This document shows positions 35,009 through 45,269 of a stretch of 64,000 bases of DNA, one piece after another. The notes below the pieces were generated by a model, which was not told the DNA's origin, did no database searches, and was given only the letters and a program-made list of their open reading frames with translations. This DNA is from Meconema thalassinum (taxonomy: Eukaryota > Arthropoda > Insecta > Orthoptera > Tettigoniidae). The position numbers were made by a program, and so were the translations under genes. The DNA lies in NCBI GenBank assembly GCA_946902985.2, contig OX336388.2:369755387-369819386 (forward strand), in the 5' to 3' direction. How positions within the stretch are numbered: position 1 is the stretch's first letter; each line of letters opens with the position of its first letter.

Positions 35009-36729
35009 TTCGTGTGTGTGTCCCCCAAAATAAAATCTAAACGGCTGGAGCGATTTCAATGAAACTCGGTATGTTCATAGCACTATTCCCGGCGACCTCG
35101 ACCGTGCCCTTCAAATTTTGTTACGTCTCACCAATGCAAAATGGCGGCTGTGCGAAATATTTCACTAGCATTCAATATCTCCGAAACTATTACCGATACC
35201 GCCCTGAAATTGTGTACGGTGATAAAGGGTACTACTAGAAGTTCACCTATGAGACTTTCAAAAACCTGGTGACTACAAAACCAACATGGCGGTCAAGCGA
35301 AGTTGAGACTTTTAAATAGACTTTTATCGCGATTTAACTATCCACACGTAATGAAACTTGGTACAGCAAATGTTTATACACATTGTAATGCACTGGAGTC
35401 TAATTTAGTTCAATTGTTTACATAACTTCAAAATGGCGGCTGTGCGAAATATTTCACTGACATTCTATATCTCCGAAACTATTACAGATATCACCCTGCA
35501 ATTTAGTACGGTGATAAAGGGTACTGATACAAGTTTACCTATGTATATTTCATAAACTTGTAAAGTAGAAAACGAACATGGCGGTCAAGCGAAGTTGAGA
35601 CTTTTAAATAGACTTTTCTCGCAATTTAACTATCCACACGTAATGAAACTTGGTACAGCAAATGTTTATACACATTGTAATGCACTGGAGTCTAATTTAG
35701 TTCAATTGTTTACATAACTTCAAAATGGCGACTGTGCGAAATATTTCACTGACATTCTATATCTCCGAAACTATTACAGATATTACCCTGCAATTTTGTA
35801 CTGTGATAAAGGGTTCTGGTACAAGTTTATCTATATATATATTTCATAAACTTGTAAAGTAAAATACGAACATGGCGACCAAGCGAATTTGAAATATTTT
35901 AATAGATTTTTCTCGTGATTTAACTCTCTGAGCGTAGTGAAATGTGGTACAGTAAGTGATTTTGCAGATTGTAATGCACTGCCATCTAATTTAAATCAAT
36001 TGTTTACATAACCTCAATATGGCGGCTGTGCGAAATTTTAAAATTAAGTTTTTATTTCTTGTGTCGTAATCATGCGATCGAAGTGAAAGTTTGAATAATG
36101 AACCTAGGCAATAATTTTCCTTGAATGGTACATAATTCTATGGCCTATACATATAACAATCCTAAATGGCGAGCTTCCGAAATATTTAGACGGTTCTCAA
36201 TATCTATGAATCTTTTACAGCAACCAAACTGATTTTTTTTATGTTCATAGAGACTATGAACATATGTTCACCTATAGGACTTTCATTAACCTGATGAGCA
36301 CAAATCCAACATGGCGGCGACGCGAAGTATAAATATTTAAATGGACGATTCTCGCGCATTAACTATCCGAGTGCCGTGAAAGTTGCACGTTAAATGCTTA
36401 TACAAATGTTGATCCACTGGCATCTAATTTATTTCAATTGTTTGCATAATCACAAGATGGCTGCTGTGCGTAATTTTAAAATCTCGTTTTTACTTCTTGT
36501 GTTCTAATCATGCGATTGAGGTCTGAATACCACACGTACACAATAATCTTAATGTAATAGTACAAAAATAAAAATCCAACCTGGTGACAATCTGAAATAT
36601 TTAGACGGTTCTCAATATCTACGAATCTGTTACAGCAATTAAACTGAAATTTTGTATGTTGTTAGAAGAAATTAACATGAGCAGGATATATGAAAATAGG
36701 CTGTATAGTTCTTTACGGAACTACTTGTT
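34910..36729 (+). mobile_element. Helitron-like family A, copy 4, longest and complete
   Basis: 5' hairpin (agcctattttcaattttgaa / aaaataggct), a (GT)n tract of about 40 bp, then about six core modules: 'atggcggctgtgcgaaat' recurs at about 35143, 35434 and 36019, with an altered copy 'atggcgactgtgcga' at 35725, giving a 291-294 bp period. Later modules are more diverged ('atggcgagcttccgaaat', 'atggctgctgtgcgt'). The 3' end has 'gaaaataggct', a subterminal inverted copy of the 5' end, and a hairpin (agttctttacggaact) ending 'acttgtt'. No coding region. Confidence 0.85.
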
Positions 36730-37416
36730 ATATAATAGAGAAGGGATATAATAGACCTTCCGTACCACACCCGCACGTGTAAATCGCGTTAAAAAATCTA
36801 GAGTATCCCTTGACCCCTTAAGTGCATTATATGTATTGATGAATATTTCAGCTTAATTTGGATCCATTATAACCTTATTGCCGTTTGCAAACTTTCGCAG
36901 TAATGTGAAAAATGGAATTGCATTGCGACTTACAGAAATAGATGGACCTCTGAGATTCAGTTACCATGGTTACCGGCATGCATTCTTTCATTAATTTATT
37001 AAGTGAAAATAGTTTTCTGGGAATATCTAAAAAACTGTTGGTTTTATGGCCTTAAAATGTGGTTTCCCCCGAGTTTCGTTTCTCATATTGAGGGGCTGAA
37101 AATGAGCTTTGTTTCACCCTTCTACGCCTATTTCAGCATGTATTTTAAGGGGGTAGGGCCCCTTTAATGAGAGGTACGGAGAAGAGTTACATCAATGATT
37201 AGTGTCGTGCCTCTGAAGGATATATGTATCAAATTTTACGTTGATCCACTCAGCCGTTCTCGAGTTATAAGGACACAAAAAATTGTCCACAGACAAACAA
37301 ACAGACATACAGACAAAAAACATATTTTTGCGTGCATCCATCATAAAACAGTGTGAAACGCGCAAATATCGCAAATTTCCGTGGAAATTCAGAAAAATCA
37401 GACAAACTATCATTTT
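36730..37416 (+). repeat. Family G repeat between families A and F
   Basis: Starts at 'atataatagaccttccgtac' and ends 'cagacaaactatcattttt', as in the unit before copy 4. Continuous with the element on either side. Confidence 0.75.
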
Positions 37417-37503
37417 TAGCCTACTTTCGATTTTTGCAAAAATTGAAAGTAGACTTATGAGATCAACACAGGGCGACAAAAAAGTGTGTCTGTCTGTGTA
37501 TGT

Positions 37504-37536
<33 letters not shown>

Positions 37537-38375
37537 AGTGTGTGTACTCTGAATGTCTGCCCCCCCTATCAATTCGAACACGGTAAATGCGAATTGAACG
37601 AAATTTGGTACAAAGATAGCACTAGCAAAGGACACCTCAGTGTCATGTTTTATATCGCCGCCATCTTGACGGAAACGTAATGGCGGCCACACAAATGTTC
37701 AAAGCTTAAATCAAATTACGACTAACCTAATCATCCGATCTCTACCAAATTTTGCAAAAACATACCTTTATGGGGCGAGCATCCTTTGACCAAACTAATA
37801 GGTCATCAGCGTAATAGTTTGCGGATGGCGGCCATCTTTGTGTGAAAATCGATTCCCCCTATTAATTCGAACACGGTGCAACCGAATGGAACGAAATTTG
37901 GTACAGAGGTAGTACTAACAAAAGGCACCTCAGTGTCATGTTTTATATCGCCGCCATCTTGACGGAAACGTAATGGTGGCCACACAAATGTTCAAAGCTT
38001 AAATCAAATTACGATTAACCTAATCATCCGATCTCTACCAAATTTTGCAACAACATACCTATGTAGAGGAAGCATCCTTTGACCAAATGAATAGGTCATT
38101 AGCCTAATAGTTTGCGGATGGCGGCCATCTTTGTGTGAAAATCAATTCCCCCTATTAATTCAAACACGGTGAAACCGAATGGAACGAAATTTGGTACAGA
38201 GGTAGCACTAGCAAAGGGCACCTCATATTCATGTTTAATATCCCTATAGCACGTTGTATTTCAACAAGCTACTACAACCAACATTCAATCATACTCATTG
38301 AAAAGGACAAAGAGTTATAACAATACCCATGCATTTAGGAGAAAGTAGGCTATGTGTTCTTTCCTGAACATCTTG

Positions 38376-38377
<2 letters not shown>
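37417..38377 (+). mobile_element. Helitron-like family F, complete
   Basis: Same architecture as family A with different sequence. The 5' hairpin is 'tagcctactttcgatttttg' with its complement, followed by 'cttatgagatcaac', a (TG)n tract, then three core modules starting 'ccccctattaattcgaacac' at about 37560, 37854 and 38147 (period ~293 bp), each with 'atggcggcc'. The 3' end carries the subterminal inverse 'gaaagtaggcta' and a hairpin 'tgttctttcctgaaca' ending 'tcttgtt'. Confidence 0.82.

Positions 38378-38405
<28 letters not shown>
38378..38405. repeat. (TA)n run at the element junction
   Basis: About 14 TA units between the family F end and the left LTR. Confidence 0.95.
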
Positions 38406-38407
<2 letters not shown>

Positions 38408-40012
38408 AGCCCGTCAGAGGAGCTGCCAGGATAGCCAACAACCGCAATGACTTCCCTAACATCTCATCCGTCGGACCTAACAGCCGTGAGGATCAGGTGA
38501 ACTTCCAAATAGGACAAAGCGGCAAGAGAAACTGTAGTCCACGGGGATCGTGGTACATGGTGACGAAGGTCATAGACTGCCTAAGGAAAGGTTCACCTTA
38601 AAAGCTAGACTGAGAAAAGAAACATCCAGACTTATGTTAAACACCGTGAAAATTTATTGTAAATTTTACAAACCCCTAGCCTAGTTCGGAGGGTTTCTAT
38701 CGGCTAATCCGCAAGCTAATAAATAATCAAAAATAAAGAGCAGGTCCCTACCTGAGAAGTTACAGTAAACCCTCGCGAAAGATCTGTCTCACAATAATAA
38801 AGCAACAACAGCAACACTAGGAAAAAGGTACGACGCAAAGCCCTAGTTCAAGTTACAAGATCAAGCTAATATCAGAATTTACATTTAACAGGGTAGCAAA
38901 ACAAATCTAAGTTAGGGTGATACCATCTCCACATTTACATTTAACGTTAATTCATCTAGCTAAGTTCTATCAATTAATAACAAAATTTACGGCGGTGACG
39001 TCCGTAATTTCAAACAATTACATTCAAAGTTAAGTGACCAGCCATATAAAAAAACATCTAAGTCATTCTTATGAACTAAGTGCTAATCAGCACACAAAAG
39101 GGTAACATAGAGGATTCATACATTCTTACATCATCAAATAAATAGATAAGAGACCACAGTTTTATTCAAATGCTTGCCTACACCTTGGTTTACTGTTTGT
39201 AAGCCATAGTCATCTAATGTGTGTAGTTACGGTGACGACTGCGTAGTGAAGACTACGTCTAACATCGTATGGCCTGCGCTCCACCAGCTACGAACTCAAG
39301 GTTCGAGCAAGCTTCTGTCGCAACAAAAAAATGTGTCAGCTGTCCTCAAGTCATTTCCTCCAGGAAATACCTTCATAAACACGGCTATGTCAGCAGGTTC
39401 CAAATGCAAATGAACAAGGTTAAGCAGAAAGGATTCGTTAGTTAGCTTTTGTTTACCAAAATTATGCGTTTTACTATTAAGATGTCGGTTTGGGTTATCG
39501 TTGGTTTATGGCGAATAATACTGACAAGCCTGGGCACGGAGCGTCTCCCCTGAGATCATCTCTGCCAAAAAGCCTCGACTCAAAAGTCGGAATACAATCA
39601 ACGAGCAATAACAACTCGGACACACAATAACACAAGTTACCAGCGGCGCACAGCTCGCGTTCAATAACTCTGGGACGGGCCTGGACACAATCAGTTACCC
39701 TCCCTAAATATCTGGTCCACGGGAACAATCCCGGACATGGTACACACAATACCATCATTCACAAAAATCCTCCCTAGAGGGGCTAGCCTACAACGTACTA
39801 TAGAAACCTGACCTAACTGTACTCGTTCAAAACAACGGTACACGCAACAGCGTTTAACTAACAAATGACAATCTACAGAACATATGATCAGATACAAGAA
39901 TGGACACTGGGTTCCATAAGCTATAACTGCAATGAAAGGGAAAGTGAATGCTAAAAGCATTCTGTCCTATGTTAACATGAGTCTGTCTCACTTAGAAGCA
40001 TGCGCTCTCACA
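38406..40012 (-). repeat. 3' LTR
   Basis: Nearly identical to the copy at 42932-44511; I see only scattered substitutions by eye. It contains one segment of about 30 bp around 38970-39000 (near 'aatttacggcggtgacgtcc') that the other LTR lacks. Reading frames shared by both LTRs are not supported as genes. Confidence 0.9.
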
Positions 40013-40023
40013 TGGTCTCTAGC

Positions 40024-41526
40024 TTATGGAGTGTTGTTCCATTCTCTCGGACCACGATTATAGTCATTGCGCTGTCCAGAGCTCTCTTTAGTCTGTGTCT
40101 GTTGTGGCGTCTGGCACACTTTGTCCACAGTTGTCAAGTTGACATGTCGCTCTTCACGCCTGTCAGCCTTCTGCTGACGGTGTGTCGGAAACTGTTCGGT
40201 GTTAGCGTCCAATCGTCGCAAGATTTGATCGCACTGCTGAAAAGTAGATGCTCCAGCAGCGATCAATACACGTTGCACGTCTGCAGGGTATTGCCAAACG
40301 ATGGTGTTAACCAGGTCTTGCTCTGACAGTGGGGATTGTAAACAACGGAGTTTCGCAAGCTGGGTTGCGAAGTAGTTCGCATAGCGCGTCGGAGTGTTTG
40401 AGCTGTATCGGCGAGTGTACATCTCAGCTCTGATACTCTGCTGGATGTCGCTTGACCAGTAAGTCCTCAGCAAGGCTTCTCTGAAATCTTGGTAGCCTAC
40501 AAATGAGTAACGGAAGGCTCTAAACCAAGTGCTGGCTTGCCCCTCAAGCAAACGCTCAATGACTCGGAGTTCTCTCTCCGGAGTTACCATTGTGTCTCTT
40601 AAGTAGCTCTCCACATTTGCCAGAAACTCCACTGGAGTGATACCACTTCCAGTGCCTGAGGATCGAGCTGGTTGCTCTTCTCTCGAACGGATGATAGTCA
40701 CGTTCCCCTGCGTGTGCGCGGGTCTGAACGAATTCGGCATATAGTTATGCGTTGGCGTACTCGTCTCTTGACTCTGTCGATTTGGTGCGGGTTGGAAAGG
40801 ATGTGCGTCAAATTTTAACGCTTGACTCTGCGCTGAAGCGGTGAATCGAGATGGTTGCGGTTCCATGGGTGCGCTCGGTTGAAAATGTGCAGGCATTATC
40901 CCTGCGGATTGCGTTCCTGGTATTGCCTGAGAGTCTCCCATCTGTGAAGTCAAATGTGTCTCTCTTGGATGCGTCTCCAGTCGGTCGAGACGTCTCTCGA
41001 TAACTTCGAGCCCTGGGATAGTCTTAGCTGCGACCTTATTTCCCAGATCGTTGAGCTGCAATTCAATCCTTTCAACTTTGCCTTTGAGGTTGGTGTCTAC
41101 TTCGCGAAGAGTCGTCCTCAAGTTGTAGCTGAGGTCTAACCTCTCGGTTATCGTGACTTCCTCGAATCGTTTCTGTAGGGAGTCGATTTCTTCCTCGACT
41201 TTTGACATGTTGTCCTGGATCCTACCAACGTCATCCTTGACCTCGGCTACCTTTGCCTCCATAGTGGTCTTATGTTCATTGAGGTCACCCCTCAACATCA
41301 TGACATCGATCTTATTCTCCTCTCTATGAACATCAATCGTTTCACGTAGCCCTGTTACTGTCTCAGTTAATTCCGTAATATTCTTTCTGTTTGTGTTCAA
41401 CTCGTCCTTGACCTCGATCATACCATCGACGATCGTCTTGACGTTGTTGTTGACTGCGTTCGCTGCACCTCTCATCAGTATGAGACCTATATTCATGGTG
41501 GCCATGTCCTTCTTGACGTTATCCAT
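40024..41526 (-). pseudogene. gag-like protein, C-terminal part
   Basis: A 500-codon frame. Residues ~1-170 are a low-hydrophobic, Asn/Glu/Asp/Lys-rich heptad region typical of a coiled coil. About 180-290 is Pro/Gln/Ser-rich linker. About 295-445 has a retrotransposon gag fold signature: ITPVEFLANVESYL, then LLEGQASTWFRAF, YQDFREALLRTYW, YFATQLAKLRCL and a QYP...ILRRLDAN region. This pattern is known from Ty3/gypsy-type gag. A CCHC zinc knuckle would normally follow; it is absent and the frame ends just before the LTR. The true start lies upstream: the reading frame continues to the right after a one-base shift near 41540, and is then cut by a SINE. The internal ATG used for this frame is therefore not the native start. 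Confidence 0.8.
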
Positions 41527-41696
41527 GAATCCCTCGACGTAGTGTTAACCGAGTTCCGAATTCTTCTCGAGTGTGCTCCAAGTCGGCCCTCATATTAATC
41601 TGGACTCTGTTAATCGTTGTCTGGATCTGAGCGGTGTGCTCCCCTAATCGGGTCTGCACGTCCTCCCTAGCTCTTTTCATCTGATCAGTTAAACTA

Positions 41697-42069
41697 GCTT
41701 GCCACGGTGGGTGAGTGGTTAGCGTGTCGGTCTACTAACCCCAAGATTGCAGGTTCACCCCTGACCGTGGTAAGTGATTTTTGAAAGGCGGCAAAAATAC
41801 GATACGCATGTCATACGACGTTGGCATGTCAGAGAACCCATTTGAATTCAGTAGGCCGAGTTCATAATGGCAAAATTAATCTCGGGATTTTCCGCCAGCA
41901 CAAAGTTCCTCATTTCTCTACTAGAAAGCGCTATTGTTTTCAAGGAGATTAGATATCTAACATCTAACCTCCTTGACTTTCATAGTCAAGGAACTACGAA
42001 ATTCGACATGCAAGCTACCCTCTGGGAGTCAAATAGCAAAGCTTGCACCAGGCACCCGAGGCCATACGA

Positions 42070-42133
<64 letters not shown>
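41697..42133 (+). mobile_element. SINE E inserted in gag, 13 bp TSD, (ATT)n tail
   Basis: Head 'cttgccacggtgggtgagtg' (A-box region) with B-box-like GGTTCACCCC, then the body shared with the copies at 25.3 and 62.8 kb, ending in an (ATT)n tail of about 65 bp. The target duplication 'atcagttaaacta' is at 41684-41696 and 42134-42146. The (ATT)n tail read on the minus strand gives a run of asparagines, an artefact. Confidence 0.95.
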
Positions 42134-42135
<2 letters not shown>

Positions 42136-42146
42136 CAGTTAAACTA

Positions 42147-42532
42147 TCGATACGCTGGTTAGCTTCCTGATGGTGTCGTATAACATCAACTCTAACAGCC
42201 GCTAAACCTTCCGTAAGATCATTCCTAGCCTCTATTCTATAAGCGTCCATGTCGGCCCTGACCTGCGTTAGATCAGCCCTAACATTATTGATTGACTCTG
42301 TGTTGGCTTCTAAATCCTGTCTAACTTGGTCCACATGACCACTCACATTGTTAATTGACTGGGTGTTAACTTCTAAGTCCTGTCTCACATTATTAACAGC
42401 TTGGGTATTCTCACCCAAGTCAGCAGTAATCTGCTGGAGATTGGCATTGACACCTGCCATCATCTCCCCAAACACACGACGAATTGTTTCCTCATCCATG
42501 ACAAGAAAATATTTGAGAAAGAGAGGGGTCAA
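42147..42532 (-). pseudogene. gag-like protein, N-terminal part
   Basis: This frame starts with a short leader and a second Met (MDEETIRRVFGEMMAG), which is the more likely start. It then has repeated heptads (NVRQDLEVNTQSINNVSGHV and similar), a predicted coiled coil matching the next part's character. The frame carries on to the SINE junction at RIDSLTD, and the gag sequence continues on the far side of the SINE with the same residues duplicated by the TSD. It is thus the N-terminus of the same broken gene at 40024-41526. Confidence 0.75.
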
Positions 42533-42902
42533 TCTCTAATGGAACTTACAGCTATGATTAGTTACTTGGTGGTATAAAGCTTGTTTCATTTAAATAAACA
42601 TCACGAGTACAGCTGGAGTATGCAAACTAAGTGCTTCTACATTTACAAAGACAACGGCGAGCAAAGCAAAGTATTACATTTACTCAGGATGAGGCATCAT
42701 CAAAGAAAATCCTATCCATCATTTATCTAACGCAAAAGCCTCACCCCATGGACTTGTATCAAACATGAATGCCATGCGGTTAATTGATCTGCAGTACGAC
42801 TTTCTAAGTTCGTCCCAGTCCGGTCAATTTACCATTAATCAACATTAAGATCCTCTTAAATAACATGGAACTGACGGTCACCACGTTAACGTCGGCACAT
42901 GA

Positions 42903-42913
42903 GTTGGGCGCCA
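42903..42913 (-). other. Primer-binding site, tRNA-Lys type
   Basis: The minus strand reads TGGCGCCCAAC, complementary to the 3' end (GTTGGGCGCCA) of tRNA-Lys(CTT). Beyond 11 bases the match ends. It lies 18 bp inside the 5' LTR, further than the usual 0-5 bp; either the LTR end or the site has shifted. Confidence 0.6.
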
Positions 42914-42931
42914 TTTAAAATAAGATATATA

Positions 42932-44511
42932 TGAGCCCGTCAGAGGAGGTGCCAGGATAGCCAACAACCGCAATGACTTCCCTAACATCTCATCCGTCGG
43001 AACTAACTGCCGTGAGGATCAGGTGAACTTCCAAATAGGCCAAAGCGGCACGAGAAACTGTAGTCCACGGGGATCGTGGTACATGGTGACGAAGGTCATA
43101 GACAGCCTAAGGAAAGGTTCACCTTAAAAGCTAGACTGAGAAAAGAAACATCCAGACTTATGTAAAACACCATGAAAATTTATTGTAAATTTTACAAACC
43201 CCTGGCCTAGTTCGGAGGGTTTCTATCGGCTAATCCGCAAGCTAATAAATAATCAAAAATAAAGAGCAGGTCCCTACCTGAGAAGTTACAGTAAACCCTC
43301 GCGAAAGATCTGTCTCACAATAATAAAGCAACAACAGCAACACTAGGAAAATGGTACGACGCAAAGCCCTAGGTCAAGTTACAAGATTAAGCTAATATCA
43401 GAATTTACATTTAACAGGATAGCAAAACAAATCTAAGTTAGGATGATACCATCTCCACATTTACATTTAACGTTAATTCATCTAGCTGAGACCTATCCGT
43501 AATATCAAACAATTACATTCAAAGCTAAGTGACCAGCCATATAAAAAAAACATCTAAGTCATTCTTAGGAAATAAGTGCTAATCAGCACACAAAAGGGTA
43601 ACATAGAGGATTCATACATTTTACACCATCAAATAAATAAATAAATAAAAGACCACCGTTTTATTCAAATGCTTGCCTACGCCTTGGTTTACTGTTTGTA
43701 AGCCATAGTCATCTAATGTGTGTAGTTACGGTGACGACTGCGTAGTGAAGACTACGTCTAACATCGTATGGCCTGCGCTCCACCAGCTACGAACTCAAGG
43801 TTCGAGCAAGCTTCAGTCGCAACAAAAAAAAGTGTCAGCTGTCCTCAAGTCATTTCCTCCAGGAAATACCTTCATAAACACGGCTATGTCAGCAGGTTCC
43901 AAATGCAAATGAACAAGGTTAAGCAGAAAGGATTCGTTAGTTAGCTTTTGTTTACCAAAATTATGCGTTTTATTATTAAGATGTCGGTTTAGGTTATCGT
44001 TGGTTTATGGCGAATAATACTGACAAGCCTGGGCACGGAGCGTCTCCCCTGAGATCATCTCTGCCAAAAAGCCTCGACTCAAAAGTCGGAATACAATCAA
44101 CGAGCAATAACAACTCGGACACACAATACCACAAGTTACCAACGGCGCACAGCTCGCGTTCAATAACTCTGGGACGGGCCTGGACACAATCAGTTACCCT
44201 CCCTAAATATCTGGTCCACGGGAACAATCCCGGACATGTTACACACAATACCATCATTCATGAAAAACCTCCCTAGCGGAGCTAGCCTACAACATACTAT
44301 AGAAACCTGACATAATTGTACTCGTTCAAAACAACGGTACACGCAACAGCGTTTAACTAACAAATGACAATCTACAGAACATATGATCAGATACAAGAAT
44401 GGACACTGGGTTCCATAAGCTATAACTGCAATGAAAGGGAAAGTGAATGCTAAAAGCATTCTGTCCTATGTTAACATGAGTCTGTCTCACTTAGAAGCAT
44501 GCGCTCTCACA
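42932..44511 (-). repeat. 5' LTR
   Basis: Direct repeat of the left LTR. It lacks about 30 bp relative to that copy near 43495 and differs by scattered substitutions. As the 5' LTR it should carry the promoter on the minus strand; I did not identify a convincing TATA box. Confidence 0.9.
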
Positions 44512-45004
44512 CGGGCGCTAAGTAGATATACACAAAACCTGTTCGTCTCGCCGCAGGCTACTAGATTCCTGCGCTGTATGACACAACACACTAACTAGGC
44601 CAGCAATTTAAGCAAGATAATAACTGTACAACTGGCCTCATAAGAATACCTTTACCATAGGTTGTTAACCTCGAAGAATGTGTGCATAAAAAGCACGCTA
44701 TAAATCTGAATACCATCATATAACTCTGTCTTTCACATCAAAGACGTTTAAAAGGTAGCAATGTCACTCATTGCTGGAGCTCTCTGCTCTCAAAGATAAA
44801 ATACTTCATTTCTGACTTGTATCAAACATCAAATAAACACGTGTCATCACACATGACACTAACAAAATAATAATACGGAAACTCCACTCTCTGCTGGACT
44901 TGCTTAATGATACGTTGGGAACTGGGTTCGATGCTGGGCAACGAAACATCCCTTTTACTTATAAGGTCTACACTTGATCTGGATGGCTTCTGAGCTCATC
45001 TCTA
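44512..45004. other. No recognised feature
   Basis: Flanking DNA with no coding or repeat signal. If the LTR is longer than the shared part, some of this could be LTR. Confidence 0.35.
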
Positions 45005-45269
45005 ATGAAATATAATGCATATTAAGGCTTTCACGGCCCGGATTATTATATAAATAATTCATTCTTTTGGGCTAATGCCGTGTGTATTTTTAATTTAAAA
45101 CCATACGTTTCGGAGAAACCTTGCCTCCTTTTTCAATGGAAATAAACATAAACATTGTTTATTTCCATTGAAAAAGGAGGCAAGGTTTCTCCGAAACGTA
45201 TGGTTTTAAATTAAAAATACACACGGCATTAGCCCAAAAGAATGAATTATTTATATGAAATATAATGCA
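45005..45269. repeat. Perfect 100 bp-arm palindrome flanked by 15 bp TSD
   Basis: Arms 45048-45147 and 45157-45256 are perfect reverse complements over 100 bases, with a 9-nt spacer (ataaacatt). The flanks carry 'atgaaatataatgca' at 45005-45019 and 45255-45269. Between the left duplication and the arm is a unique 28 bp piece starting 'tattaaggctttcacggccc'. Each arm contains a decayed hammerhead-like segment: 'ccat', a GGAG/CTCC stem, 'gaaac', 'atgg'. I infer a recent inverted-duplicate insertion, probably by a Penelope-like retroelement. Confidence 0.9.

Larger units (their letters stand above)
38406..44511 (-). mobile_element. gag-only LTR retrotransposon (Ty3/gypsy-like), pol absent
   Basis: Two direct repeats of about 1.6 kb bound a 2.9 kb internal region. 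On the minus strand each repeat starts TGTGAGAGCGC and ends CGGGCTCA. Next to the right-hand (5') LTR is an 11-base match to the primer site for tRNA-Lys. The internal region contains only a gag-like coding sequence, broken by a SINE and a frameshift, and ends 12 bp from the 3' LTR. Protease, reverse transcriptase, RNase H and integrase are all missing. No target duplication is evident: the left flank is (TA)n and the right flank is 'cgggc'. I infer a deletion derivative, or a member of a gag-only non-autonomous family, that would depend on another element. Confidence 0.85.

Noticed and set aside
39495..39960. Frames of 60-89 codons present in both LTRs
   Set aside because: Their conservation is explained by LTR identity; no domain or proper context is seen.
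41699..41770. tRNA gene in 'gccacggtgggtgagtggtt...'
   Set aside because: The head continues into a SINE body and has a target duplication; the acceptor and T arms are imperfect. The same applies to the heads at 25.9, 29.7, 30.6 and 62.7 kb.
42069..42135. Asparagine-rich end of the gag N-terminal frame
   Set aside because: It is the SINE E (ATT)n tail read on the minus strand, not protein sequence of the gene.
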